A DNA stretch of 64,000 nt, taken from Dictyoglomaceae bacterium (GTDB lineage Bacteria > Dictyoglomota > Dictyoglomia > Dictyoglomales > Dictyoglomaceae). A model generated the notes under the pieces. It made no database searches and was not told the origin of the DNA. It saw nothing but the letters and a program-made list of their open reading frames with translations. The stretch lies in assembly GCA_026417425.1 (NCBI GenBank), contig JAOADF010000124.1, positions 14,836-78,835 of the forward strand, given 5' to 3'. The translations under genes and the position numbers were made by a program. Within the stretch, counting starts at the first letter, position 1. Every line of letters begins with the position of its first letter. Positions 36,039-44,957 of this stretch are shown one piece after another.

Positions 36039-38153
36039 TTATAAAATTTCTTTTACATCCTTATTTATTATAACTTTATATCCTGAAAATATGTCATCAT
36101 GGGGAATCAATTCAGAAAGATTTTTAGATATGTCTTTCTCATCTAAAACCTTTATAAGAATTTGATATCTATATTTTTCTTTCAAAATATATGGAAAATG
36201 GGGAGCAGGTCCTAAAATTTCAATATTTTTTAGATTTTCTTCTAATCTCTTCTTAATCATATTTCCTGAAGAAATAATTTCCTTTTCGTCCTCACCTATT
36301 AACAAGATTTGATGAAGAATAGAAAAAGGAGGATATTTTAAGGCTTTTCTTAAACTCAATTCCTCATGAAGGAATATATTATAGGAATTTTTTTTCAAGG
36401 ATCTTAATAAATAATGATTAGGCGAATAGGTTTGGATTATTATTTCATCCCCAGGAAAATCACTTAATATTCTCCTTAACAGATTAAAGGTTTTTTCGGA
36501 AATGGAAAAGTCAGGGATGTGAAGAAAATTATCTAAATTTATTATTATTAATAACCCCACGTTAAGTCTTGATATCCAAGGCACAATAAGTCGAGTACCA
36601 ACTATCATCTGACTTTTATGTAATAAATTTTCTTCCTTTATTTCCCAATCACTATCCCATCTTTGAACTAAACTCTTTGGAAAAATTCTTTTTATATAAT
36701 TCTCAAGCCTCTCCGTTCCTAAACCACCATAGATAAAGCTATATCCACCACAATTAGGACAAGTAGTTATAGAAGATATCTTATATCCACAATAATGACA
36801 TCTTAATTCCAATTCATCAGAATGGTAAACAAGAGAGGTACTACAATAGGGACAATAAAAAGTATAACCACAATCTTGACACTGAAGATAAGTGGAATAC
36901 CCTAATCTATTCAGAAGAAAGAATACTTGTTTTTGAGATCTCAAGGTTTCTTTAATTCTCATGATAGAATAATAAGGTAATATGCTATCTTTCTCTTTTC
37001 TCATATCCAAAATGGTAATTTTACTTTTAGAAGCTATCTTTCTAAAAAATAAAAATTTTCCACTTAAAAAATTATAAAAGGAAGAAACTGAGGGAGAACT
37101 ACTTCCTAAAAAAACTGGTATATTTTCTAATTTTGCTCTCTTTAATGCAACCTTTACAGTATCAAAACGAGGCTCTCTTTCTCGAAGATTATAAAATTCA
37201 TTCTCTTCTTCATCTAATATTATAACTCCTAAGTTATTAAAAGGAAGAAAAATTCCCTTTCCTGTAGAAATTATTAATAACGGACTTTCTAACCCTGAAA
37301 TCTTAAAAATCTGATAGGATTGGGCAGGGGTAAGAAATCCATGAAAATTATAAAATTTTATAGGAGCTCTTTCCGTTAAGAAAATCTGAAAATCTTGAAG
37401 AGAATTTAATGTAGGGAAAATTATTAATATTTGTTTACCTTTATCAAAATAGTCTTTTATTAATTTTAAATAATATTCCCATCTCTCCTTTCTATTTTCT
37501 ATTAAAAGTAGATAGGGAATATTATTGGGATTATCTTTAAATTTTTTCCATTCCTCTAAGATTTCCTTTTTAATATTCCAATTTTTAGTCTTAGGTTCGT
37601 AAAAAAATTCCTTTTTAGGATGTTTTTCAATTACTTCCAGTTCTATTTCTTCATCTATTAAATTCATATCCATCAATTTCTTGAGAAAATTTTCAGAAAC
37701 CTTTATGTTTTTCTTTATCTCTTCTAAGGATCTCTCTTTTTCTAAATATTCCAAAATTATCTTTTGTTTTTTTGTAAGTTTTATATCAGAATAATCCCTG
37801 CTTTTAAATCTTCTTTTTAATCTTAAATCAACTCCCGAAGGAAAAATATAATTTGCAGATTTGTAAAGGGAATTTTCATAATAGTCACTAATCCAATTAA
37901 TTAGAGAAATTAGAGATTTAGGAAGAGGTGGGACCTTTTTCAAAATTAAATGAACAGGCTTTATATTAATAGAATCTTCAAGGTTATTTTCTAATATTTC
38001 CCATATATAACCAAGAATTCTTCTCTTTTTTAATGGAACAATAACTGCTTTTCCTACATTATCATCTTTTTCAAATTCTTTAGGAATAGAATAGTAAAGA
38101 AAATCTTTTTCAGATATTCTTGTGTCAAATAAAATTACCTTTGATATTAGCAC
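36039..38153 (-). CDS. priA: PriA homologue with degenerate helicase motifs
   Basis: Replication-restart protein fold of 704 residues. The N-terminal DNA-binding region, the zinc cluster (CQDCGYTFYCPYCSTS, CHYCGY, CPNCGG), LGTERLENYI and the C-terminal LKYPPFS are kept. The helicase core is not. Where relatives have GVTGSGKTEVY there is IENRKERWEYY (about residues 218-228); DEEH reads DEEE; GSATP reads GSSSP; and QVAGRAGR is replaced by RRILSDFP. It should still bind forked DNA but not hydrolyse ATP. It lies between rpoZ and def in the usual order. Confidence 0.9.
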   Translation of the reverse strand: MLISKVILFDTRISEKDFLYYSIPKEFEKDDNVGKAVIVPLKKRRILGYIWEILENNLEDSINIKPVHLILKKVPPLPKSLISLINWISDYYENSLYKSANYIFPSGVDLRLKRRFKSRDYSDIKLTKKQKIILEYLEKERSLEEIKKNIKVSENFLKKLMDMNLIDEEIELEVIEKHPKKEFFYEPKTKNWNIKKEILEEWKKFKDNPNNIPYLLLIENRKERWEYYLKLIKDYFDKGKQILIIFPTLNSLQDFQIFLTERAPIKFYNFHGFLTPAQSYQIFKISGLESPLLIISTGKGIFLPFNNLGVIILDEEENEFYNLREREPRFDTVKVALKRAKLENIPVFLGSSSPSVSSFYNFLSGKFLFFRKIASKSKITILDMRKEKDSILPYYSIMRIKETLRSQKQVFFLLNRLGYSTYLQCQDCGYTFYCPYCSTSLVYHSDELELRCHYCGYKISSITTCPNCGGYSFIYGGLGTERLENYIKRIFPKSLVQRWDSDWEIKEENLLHKSQMIVGTRLIVPWISRLNVGLLIIINLDNFLHIPDFSISEKTFNLLRRILSDFPGDEIIIQTYSPNHYLLRSLKKNSYNIFLHEELSLRKALKYPPFSILHQILLIGEDEKEIISSGNMIKKRLEENLKNIEILGPAPHFPYILKEKYRYQILIKVLDEKDISKNLSELIPHDDIFSGYKVIINKDVKEIL

Positions 38154-38162
38154 TCTTTAAAA

Positions 38163-38360
38163 TTATGATTCTTCCTCCTCGAAGGATACTCTGTTATTAA
38201 TAATCTCCTCAAGGGCAATGGTTAATGAATCTTTTACCATAATCTGTCTTAAAAATTTAAGTTCTTCATTAATTTGTCTTGCCCTTTTTGCAGATAATAC
38301 TGTTAAGATATACTTATTAGGAATTTTCTCCAATAATTTATCTATTGATGGTTCCTTCAT
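38163..38360 (-). CDS. rpoZ: RNA polymerase omega subunit
   Basis: 65 residues. [24 protein letters not shown] matches the conserved omega N-terminus, including the KRARQ segment that contacts beta-prime, and ALEEIINNRVSFEE matches the C-terminal helix. It overlaps gmk by 23 bases and precedes priA. Confidence 0.92.
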   Translation of the reverse strand: MKEPSIDKLLEKIPNKYILTVLSAKRARQINEELKFLRQIMVKDSLTIALEEIINNRVSFEEEES

Positions 38361-38976
38361 CTTCTTTACCTCCTAATTTCTTTATCCAATATTCTGCTTT
38401 TTTCTTTGTTAATCTACACCTTTCTGCAATAATTATTGCTTTTACTTCCTCTATTGCAGAATTTATATCAGAATTCACAACTAAATAATCATAATAAAAA
38501 ATTTTAGAAATTTCAAGAGGTACATTTTTCCATCTTATATTAAAATCTTCCTTTTGTTCCGTTTCTCTTTTTAATAACCTTTTTTTAAGTTCTTCTAAGG
38601 AGGGAGGTACAATAAAAATTAATACCGCTTTTTTAAAAATTTTTTTGATACTCAAACCTCCTTGGACATCAATCTTTAATAAAACATCCCTTCCCTCTTC
38701 TAAATTTTTTTCTACAAATTTTTTGGGAGTTCCATAAAAATAAGAATGAACCTTTGCCCATTCCAAAAATTCATTTTTTTCTATCATATTTTTAAAGGTA
38801 TCTTCCTTTACAAAAAAATAATCTTCTCCATTTTTTTCACCTACTCTCATGGGGCGAGTGGTCACTGAGATTGATTTTACTAAATTAGGAACTTCTTTTA
38901 ACAATCCTTCTAAAATAGCATCTTTACCTACCCCAGATGGTCCTGAGAGAACAAAAAGAATTCCTAAATTTTTCAT
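38338..38976 (-). CDS. gmk: Guanylate kinase
   Basis: Phosphorylates GMP to GDP. 212 residues with P-loop [43 protein letters not shown] and [13 protein letters not shown]. The gmk P-loop here has GVGKD where GVGKS/GKT is usual, a Ser/Thr to Asp change next to the lysine that would alter magnesium coordination; the change is worth confirming. Neighbours remA and rpoZ are standard. Confidence 0.95.
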   Translation of the reverse strand: MKNLGILFVLSGPSGVGKDAILEGLLKEVPNLVKSISVTTRPMRVGEKNGEDYFFVKEDTFKNMIEKNEFLEWAKVHSYFYGTPKKFVEKNLEEGRDVLLKIDVQGGLSIKKIFKKAVLIFIVPPSLEELKKRLLKRETEQKEDFNIRWKNVPLEISKIFYYDYLVVNSDINSAIEEVKAIIIAERCRLTKKKAEYWIKKLGGKEDEGTINR

Positions 38977-39233
38977 TCTTCCTCCTCTTCGTTTGTTCCC
39001 TCAATTCTTGATGCTATAGTTTCTGGATGGAGAGCGGATAAAACTATATGTCCACTATCTAATACCAATACCGCTCTCGTTTTTCTACCGTAAGTTGCAT
39101 CAATAAGTTCATTTTTTTCTCTGGCATCGGATAAGAATCTTTTTATAGGAGCGGAATCAGGACTAATTATAGCTACGATTCTTGAACTTACAACCATATT
39201 TCCAAATCCAATATTTATTAATTTAATTTTCAT
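38973..39233 (-). CDS. remA: RemA/DUF370 family protein
   Basis: 86 residues. [26 protein letters not shown] and [22 protein letters not shown] are the family core. RemA of Bacillus is a ring-forming DNA-binding activator of biofilm matrix genes; the role here is not known. It is next to gmk and yicC, its conserved setting, and overlaps gmk by four bases. Confidence 0.93.
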   Translation of the reverse strand: MKIKLINIGFGNMVVSSRIVAIISPDSAPIKRFLSDAREKNELIDATYGRKTRAVLVLDSGHIVLSALHPETIASRIEGTNEEEEE

Positions 39234-39246
39234 AAGATTTCACTCC

Positions 39247-40101
39247 CTATTCCACGTTTGATATTAACTCTCTTAACCTTTCTAATTCATTTTTAATCTC
39301 TAAGGCATATTCAATAATTTTTGTTTTTGAGGTTTTACTTGAGAGGGTATTTACTTCTCGAATCATCTCTTGAACAATAAAATCTAAATATTTTCCAATA
39401 TATTCATCTTTTTTTATTTGAATTTTAAATTTTTCTAAAAAACTTTTAATTCTTTCTAATTCTTCATTTATATCTGATCTCATAAGAATTAATGCCATTT
39501 CCTGAAGAAGTCTATCCCTTTCAATGGTTATATTCCATTCTTCAATTTTTCTTTGAAGAATACTTTTAACTTCGGAACGAAAGTTTTTATCTTCCTCTTC
39601 AATTCTTCTTAAATTTTCGTCGATATTTCCTAAACATACTTGTATTGATTTTTCAATACCCTCTCCTTCTCTTTTTTTCTCTTCAATAAAAAGTTTTAAA
39701 AGTCCCTCAAATTCCTCTTTAATTATTAATATTTCTTCTTCATTAAAAACTTTCGACTCCATGACAAATATTTGGGGATTTCCCAAAATTATCTTCCAAT
39801 CTTCTAATTTTTCAGATTTTTTAGTTATTTTTTCAATTTCCTTGAGCATTTCTTCTAAGAAGAGAGTATTTATTTTAGGAAAAACATCTATATTATTAGG
39901 TATTCTTAAAGAAAAATTGACAGCTCCTCTCCTTATATTTTCTCTTATTTTTTCTAAAAATTCCTTTTCTAAAAAGGTTAAACTTTGAGGAAGATTAATC
40001 TTAGCTTCTAAAAATCGGTGATTATACCCCCTAAACTCCATATATATTTTAAGAGTTCCAATGGAAATTTCTTTATAACATGAAGCGGTCATTCCTCTCA
40101 T
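39247..40101 (-). CDS. yicC: YicC-family endoribonuclease-type protein
   Basis: 284 residues, highly charged. The N-terminal MRGMTASCY and FRGYNHRFLEAKINLPQSL with RRGAVNFSL match YicC_N, and the C-terminal VQEMIREVNTLSSKTS matches the DUF1732 end. Family members have been described as RNases. The usual MTGFG reads MTASC. First gene of the minus-strand operon, divergent from tgt across 67 bases. Confidence 0.92.
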   Translation of the reverse strand: MRGMTASCYKEISIGTLKIYMEFRGYNHRFLEAKINLPQSLTFLEKEFLEKIRENIRRGAVNFSLRIPNNIDVFPKINTLFLEEMLKEIEKITKKSEKLEDWKIILGNPQIFVMESKVFNEEEILIIKEEFEGLLKLFIEEKKREGEGIEKSIQVCLGNIDENLRRIEEEDKNFRSEVKSILQRKIEEWNITIERDRLLQEMALILMRSDINEELERIKSFLEKFKIQIKKDEYIGKYLDFIVQEMIREVNTLSSKTSKTKIIEYALEIKNELERLRELISNVE

Positions 40102-40132
40102 TTTAAAGTTAAATTATCATAAAAAGATATTT

Positions 40133-40161
40133 TTGTAAAGAATAAAATTTCTATGTTAAAA
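40133..40161 (+). promoter_or_regulatory. Candidate promoter for the tgt operon
   Basis: TTGTAA (40133-40138), 17 bases, TTAAAA (40156-40161). Transcription would begin about at the GTG start at 40169, implying a leaderless message. The reverse strand has TTTACA near the same bases and could serve yicC. Confidence 0.4.
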
Positions 40162-40168
40162 TTTCTAT

Positions 40169-41251
40169 GTGAAGAAACTGATTTTAAATTTACCAGCTGG
40201 AGATCTTTTTCTTCCTAATTTTTTACCTGATGGAACAAAGGGAGTTGTACGTTCCTTAGATTCTCAGGATCTTATTAATATTGGAGTGGAAGCCTTAGTT
40301 CTAAATACTTATCATCTTATGTTGAAACCAGGAATTTCTGTAATAAAGACTTTTGGGGGTTTAAAAAATTTTATAAATTGGAAAGGGATAATATTAACTG
40401 ATTCTGGAGGATTTCAATTATTCTCAATTATAAGGGAAAATGTAAAATTAGGAACTATAAGAGAAGAGGGAGTAATATTTAAGCCAAATAGTAGTAAAAA
40501 GATCATCCTTACTCCTGAAAAAGTAATTCAAAATCAATTCATCTTAAAATCTGATATTATGATGATATTGGATTACTGTACTCATCCTGATGATTCCTAT
40601 GAAATTAATAAATTAGCAGTTAAACTTACAATAAATTGGGGAAAGAGATGCAAAAGGGAATATGAGAAATATATAAAAAATATGGACGGGAAAAAGCCAT
40701 TAATTTTTGGGATAATACAAGGAGGAATAGATAAAAATCTAAGAAAAGAATGTGCAGAATCTTTATTAGATTTGGGATTTCATGGGTTTGGATTTGGAGG
40801 ATATCCTGTTGATAAAAAAGGAAGTCTTATCATAGATATTCTTCAATACACTGCAGAGCTTATTCCAGATACTCTTCCTAAATATGCAATGGGTATAGGA
40901 AAGCCAGAAAATATAGTTATCTGTGCTAAATTAGGCTATAATCTTTTTGATTGTGTAATTCCTACAAGATACGCAAGAAAAGGAGAGTTATTTATATTTA
41001 AGGAACATTGGGATAAAATAAATATTGAAGAGAGGAATTTTTATACCATAATAAATATTTTAGATAAAAAATATATTAGAGATAAAAGACCAATGTCAGA
41101 ATTCTGTGATTGTTATTTATGTAGAAATTACAGCAGAGCATTTTTACATCATCTTTTTATGATTGAGGATTCCTTAGCTTTTAGACTTGCAACTATCCAT
41201 AACCTTAGATTCTATACAAGACTAATGGAGGTTATATGCAAGAGGATTTAG
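40169..41251 (+). CDS. Divergent tRNA-guanine transglycosylase (TGT) homologue
   Basis: 360 residues of the TGT fold. Conserved: GTKGVVRSL, LNTYHLMLKPG, the general-base TDSGGFQ, ILDYC, IIQGG, nucleophile FDCVIPTRYARKG and zinc ligands CDCYLCRNYSRAFLHHL. Changed: the loop GGLAVGE, whose Glu recognises the preQ1 aminomethyl group in bacterial TGT, reads GGYPVDKK. So base exchange at G34 is plausible, but the incoming base could differ. The start is GTG 40169 with no ribosome site. It overlaps the next methyltransferase gene by 16 bases. Confidence 0.88.
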   Translation: MKKLILNLPAGDLFLPNFLPDGTKGVVRSLDSQDLINIGVEALVLNTYHLMLKPGISVIKTFGGLKNFINWKGIILTDSGGFQLFSIIRENVKLGTIREEGVIFKPNSSKKIILTPEKVIQNQFILKSDIMMILDYCTHPDDSYEINKLAVKLTINWGKRCKREYEKYIKNMDGKKPLIFGIIQGGIDKNLRKECAESLLDLGFHGFGFGGYPVDKKGSLIIDILQYTAELIPDTLPKYAMGIGKPENIVICAKLGYNLFDCVIPTRYARKGELFIFKEHWDKINIEERNFYTIINILDKKYIRDKRPMSEFCDCYLCRNYSRAFLHHLFMIEDSLAFRLATIHNLRFYTRLMEVICKRI

Positions 41252-42015
41252 TAGCAAAAATTTTAAGGAGCAAAAAATATAGATATATTTATCCTGAAGT
41301 AGTAAAGAATATTTATGAAGTTGAAAGGAAAAAATTTAAAAATCAAAAAGATATTTTAAAATCTATTAAAAGAAGATTACATCAAATATATGGCTCCTTT
41401 TTGAAACCTTATGAATATAGGAAGATAGATGAATATTTAGGAATATTGTCTGAAAATAATCTGAAAAATATATGTATAGAAATATTAAAGATTCATATAT
41501 CTACTAAGGAAAGATTATCTTTTTATGAAGATTTATATAGGAAAATCTATGAAAAGACAGGAATTCCTAAAAATATTTCTGATCTTGCCTGTGGACTTAA
41601 TCCCTTCTCCATTCCCTTTATGAATATAAACAAACCATTAAATTATTATGCTTATGATATAGATGGGTATCTTATAAATTTAGTAAATAAATTTTTTGAG
41701 AAGGTAAATCTACCAACCCTAGGAATTTGTCAAGATATTATTTTTAATCCTCCTAAGGAAAAGATAGATTTGACTTTTATTTTTAAATTCCTTCCAATTA
41801 TTGAAAAATTAAGAAAAAATTATATGATAGAGTTTTTGAAAAATCTGGACTCAAGTTTTATCATTATATCCTTTCCTTTAAAGAGCTTGACAGGTAGAGA
41901 AAAAGGAATGTTGGAACATTATGAGAGCTTCTATATAAAAAATATCGAGAAATTTTTTGAGATTTTAGGAAGAATTTCCTTTAATAACGAAATTTTTATA
42001 ATCATAAAAAAATAA
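41236..42015 (+). CDS. ArmA/Rmt-like 16S rRNA (m7G1405-type) methyltransferase
   Basis: 259 residues. The features of the aminoglycoside-resistance G1405 methyltransferases appear in order: ILRSKKYRYI at 9-18, RLHQIYGSF at 47-55, KIHISTKER at 85-93, the SAM loop DLACGLNP at 116-123, YAYDID at 138-143, FKFLPI at 183-188 and SFPLKSLTGREKGM at 212-225. From memory, ArmA has KLHQIWGS, HSSTNER, DFGCGFNP, HAYDID and SFPIKSLSGKEKGM. It would methylate N7 of G1405 in helix 44. ATG 41236 follows a GGAGG. It overlaps tgt and abuts rsmI; base composition looks like its neighbours. Confidence 0.85.
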   Translation: MQEDLVAKILRSKKYRYIYPEVVKNIYEVERKKFKNQKDILKSIKRRLHQIYGSFLKPYEYRKIDEYLGILSENNLKNICIEILKIHISTKERLSFYEDLYRKIYEKTGIPKNISDLACGLNPFSIPFMNINKPLNYYAYDIDGYLINLVNKFFEKVNLPTLGICQDIIFNPPKEKIDLTFIFKFLPIIEKLRKNYMIEFLKNLDSSFIIISFPLKSLTGREKGMLEHYESFYIKNIEKFFEILGRISFNNEIFIIIKK

Positions 42016-42873
42016 ATGGGAAAACTATTTGTTATTGCAACTCCTATTGGAAATTTAAAAGATATAACTTTAAGAGCCTTAGAAATTCTCAAAGAATGTG
42101 ATATTTTAGCAGTAGAAGATACAAGGCATACCTTAAAACTATTGAACCATTATAATATCAAAAAAAAGATGATCTCTTATCATAAATATAACGAGAAGGA
42201 AAGGATAAAAATATTATTGGAATTTTTAATTGAGAAAGATATGCAAGTTGGATTAGTCTCTAATGCAGGAACTCCATGTATCTCAGATCCTGGATATATG
42301 ATTGTAAAAGAGGCAAGAGAAAGAGGTATAGAAGTTGTTAGTGTATGTGGACCATCGGTAATTACTTCTGCTCTATCTATCTCTGGACTTCCTTCGGATC
42401 ATTTTTTATTTTATGGTTTTCTTCCTAATAGAGAAAGGGAGAGGGAAAAAATTTTAAAGGAGATTAAGAACAAGAAGATAGAAACATTTATCTTATTTGA
42501 GTCACCTAAAAGAATAATTTCTTTAGCAAGATTAATTTATAAAATATTTCCTTCATCAAAGGTTTGTTTTTGTAATGATTTAACAAAGGTTTATGAGAAA
42601 GTATATTATGGTCCTATAAAGATTGTGCTTGAGCAATTGGAAAATAATCCATCTTCTCATTTAGGAGAATATACAGCTATAGTGTATAATGAATATAAAG
42701 AAGAGGAGGAAAAAAGAGAAGTTGTAATAGAAGCTTTATTGGTAGAAGCTATGATAAAGAGTAATATTGATTTGAAGTCCGCCATTGAATATGTAGCAAA
42801 AAATTACAAGATTCCTAAGAAAGAAGTTTATAAGAAAGCATTAAATTTAAAATCTTTATTAAGGAGGAGTTAA
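42016..42873 (+). CDS. rsmI: RsmI, 16S rRNA C1402 2'-O-methyltransferase
   Basis: 285-residue tetrapyrrole-methylase-fold enzyme with LFVIATPIGNLKDIT, VEDTRHTLKLLNHY, LVSNAGTPCISDPG, GPSVITSALSISGLP and FGFLPNRE-like YGFLPNRERE, the complete RsmI set. It begins at the base after the previous stop. C1402 lies three bases from G1405 in the decoding site. Confidence 0.97.
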   Translation: MGKLFVIATPIGNLKDITLRALEILKECDILAVEDTRHTLKLLNHYNIKKKMISYHKYNEKERIKILLEFLIEKDMQVGLVSNAGTPCISDPGYMIVKEARERGIEVVSVCGPSVITSALSISGLPSDHFLFYGFLPNREREREKILKEIKNKKIETFILFESPKRIISLARLIYKIFPSSKVCFCNDLTKVYEKVYYGPIKIVLEQLENNPSSHLGEYTAIVYNEYKEEEEKREVVIEALLVEAMIKSNIDLKSAIEYVAKNYKIPKKEVYKKALNLKSLLRRS

Positions 42874-42874
42874 A

Positions 42875-43888
42875 ATGGCAATTGCTTTAGATGCTATGGG
42901 AGGAGATTTTGCTCCCTCTGAAATGATAAAGGGAGCTATTGAATGTGCAAAGGAATTTAAAATAAAAACTATTTTGGTGGGAAAAGGGGAAAAAATAGAA
43001 GAAGAATTAAAAAAATATGATTATCCAAGGGACTTTATTGATATTTATCCTGCATCACAAGTAATAGAAATGAAAGAACATCCTGCCTTTGCAGTGAGAG
43101 AAAAGGATGATTCCTCAATAGTTGTTTCCATAAAACTTTTAAGAGATAAAAAGGTAGATGCGGTAGTCTCTGCTGGTAATACTGGAGCTGTAATGAGCTC
43201 TGCCCTTCTTTATCTTGGAAGAATATCTGGTATAAAGAGACCTGCTATTGCAACTATAATTCCAACCCTTTCTGATAAACCTTCCCTTCTGTTAGATATT
43301 GGAGCAAATGTAGACTGTAAAAAGGAATATTTGGAACAATTTGCTATCATGGGTAAAGTGTATATGGAGGAGATATTTAATATTCCAAATCCAAGAATAG
43401 GATTATTAAATATTGGAGAGGAGGAAGGGAAAGGAAATTCTCTTTCCCAAGAAACCTATAATCTTTTGAAAAATAACTCATTGCTAAATTTTGTAGGAAA
43501 TATAGAGGGAAAAGATTTGTTTCACTCCTTAGCAGATGTGATTGTATGTGATGGATTTGTGGGTAATGTTTGTGTAAAAACTGCAGAAGGAGTTGCGGAT
43601 GCTCTATTTACCCTTTTATCTTCTGAATTAAAATCGTCCCTTTGGAGTAAAATATTAGCAGGAATATTAATGCCAAAATTTAGAAATGTTAAAAAGAAGT
43701 TAGATTATAGTGAATATGGAGGTGCACCCCTTCTTGGTGTAAATGGAGTTGTAATAATTTCCCATGGAAGATCAAAGGCAAAAGCAATAAAAAATGCTAT
43801 TAAATTGGCTCATCAGGTGAAGAATCAAAATGTAATAGAAAAAATAAAGAAGGGTATCTCTCTTATAAAGGAGGAGGAAGATGGTTGA
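42875..43888 (+). CDS. plsX: PlsX, phosphate acyltransferase
   Basis: Makes acyl-phosphate from acyl-ACP for phospholipid synthesis. 337 residues starting AIALDAMGGDFAPSEMIKGA, with SAGNTGAVMSSALL, IATIIPT, LLDIGANVDCK, GLLNIGEEEGKGN and CDGFVGNVCVKTAEG. Preceded by AAGGAGGAG. It overlaps pilT by eight bases; no fabD/fabH/rpmF cluster is attached, which is unusual. Confidence 0.96.
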   Translation: MAIALDAMGGDFAPSEMIKGAIECAKEFKIKTILVGKGEKIEEELKKYDYPRDFIDIYPASQVIEMKEHPAFAVREKDDSSIVVSIKLLRDKKVDAVVSAGNTGAVMSSALLYLGRISGIKRPAIATIIPTLSDKPSLLLDIGANVDCKKEYLEQFAIMGKVYMEEIFNIPNPRIGLLNIGEEEGKGNSLSQETYNLLKNNSLLNFVGNIEGKDLFHSLADVIVCDGFVGNVCVKTAEGVADALFTLLSSELKSSLWSKILAGILMPKFRNVKKKLDYSEYGGAPLLGVNGVVIISHGRSKAKAIKNAIKLAHQVKNQNVIEKIKKGISLIKEEEDG

Positions 43889-44957
43889 AAGATTTGATAA
43901 GATTCTTGAGATAGCTTTAGAAAGCAAGGCATCTGATATACATTTAAAACCTTGGGTTCCCCCTGTAATAAGGGTTTTAGGGGATATTATTTTTTTAGAT
44001 GAAGAGCCATTAACCCATGAGGAGGTTAGAGATGTAGCTTACTCTCTGATAAGACCCAGTCTTATTAAGATTTTTGAAGAAACTGGTGAATTAGATTTTG
44101 CTTATGAAAAAGATGGAAAAGTTAGATTAAGAGGAAATGTATACATGCAAAGAGGCGCCATAGCTATTTCCCTTAGGCTTATTCCTTTAAAAATTCTATC
44201 TATTGAGGAGCTTTCTTTACCTCCTGTATTAAAAACCTTAGCAGAGAAAAAATCAGGCTTAATATTAGTAACAGGTCCTGCAGGTTGTGGAAAGTCTACA
44301 ACCTTAGCTTCTATGATAGAATATTTAAATTCTAACTTTAGCTTAAAGATAATCACTATAGAAGATCCTATCGAGTTTGTCTTTGTAGACAATAAATCTT
44401 TAATCACCCAAAGAGAAATTGGAATAGATACAAAATCTTACACCTCCGCTTTGAAAATGGCATTAAGAGAGGATCCCAATGTAATAATGGTGGGAGAATT
44501 AAGAGATTTAGAAACAATGAGTGTAGCATTACAAGCAGCAGAAACAGGTCATTTGGTACTAAGCACGATACATACCACTGATGCGGTAACAACTTTAGAA
44601 AGGATAATTGACAGCTTTCCTCCTTATCAACAAAATCAGGTAAGAATACAACTTTCTAATGTTCTTCAAGGAATCATTTCCCAGAGATTATTAAAAAGAA
44701 AGGATAGAAAAAGCTTAATACCTGCCTGTGAGATTCTTGTAGGAAATTTAAGTGTCAGAAAACTAATCCGAGAACAGAGAACCCACGAGATACCTAAGGT
44801 TATCCAGGAAAGCAAATTGGAAGGAATGCAAACCTTCAATCAGCATCTTTTAGAACTTTATAGAAAAAATCTAATAGACGAAAAAGAAGCATTATCCGCA
44901 AGTCCAAATCCATCAGACCTTGCTTTAATTCTTAAGGGAATTACTCCTGGTTTATAG
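43881..44957 (+). CDS. PilT-like retraction ATPase
   Basis: 358-residue hexameric secretion ATPase: KASDIHLKPWVPPVIRV N-terminal PAS-like domain, Walker A GPAGCGKSTTLASM, Asp box TIEDPIEFV, Walker B DPNVIMVGELRDLETM, and LSTIHTTDAVTTLERI. C-terminal EREALR-like end is not obvious. PilT drives retraction of type IV pili; no pilin genes are in the window. The 3' end overlaps the convergent phosphodiesterase gene by 17 bases. Confidence 0.93.
   Translation: MVERFDKILEIALESKASDIHLKPWVPPVIRVLGDIIFLDEEPLTHEEVRDVAYSLIRPSLIKIFEETGELDFAYEKDGKVRLRGNVYMQRGAIAISLRLIPLKILSIEELSLPPVLKTLAEKKSGLILVTGPAGCGKSTTLASMIEYLNSNFSLKIITIEDPIEFVFVDNKSLITQREIGIDTKSYTSALKMALREDPNVIMVGELRDLETMSVALQAAETGHLVLSTIHTTDAVTTLERIIDSFPPYQQNQVRIQLSNVLQGIISQRLLKRKDRKSLIPACEILVGNLSVRKLIREQRTHEIPKVIQESKLEGMQTFNQHLLELYRKNLIDEKEALSASPNPSDLALILKGITPGL

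Noticed and set aside
41236..42015. Recent horizontal acquisition of the Rmt-like gene from a resistance plasmid
   Set aside because: No insertion sequence, repeat or visible change in base use surrounds it, and it overlaps tgt and abuts rsmI as part of one operon.
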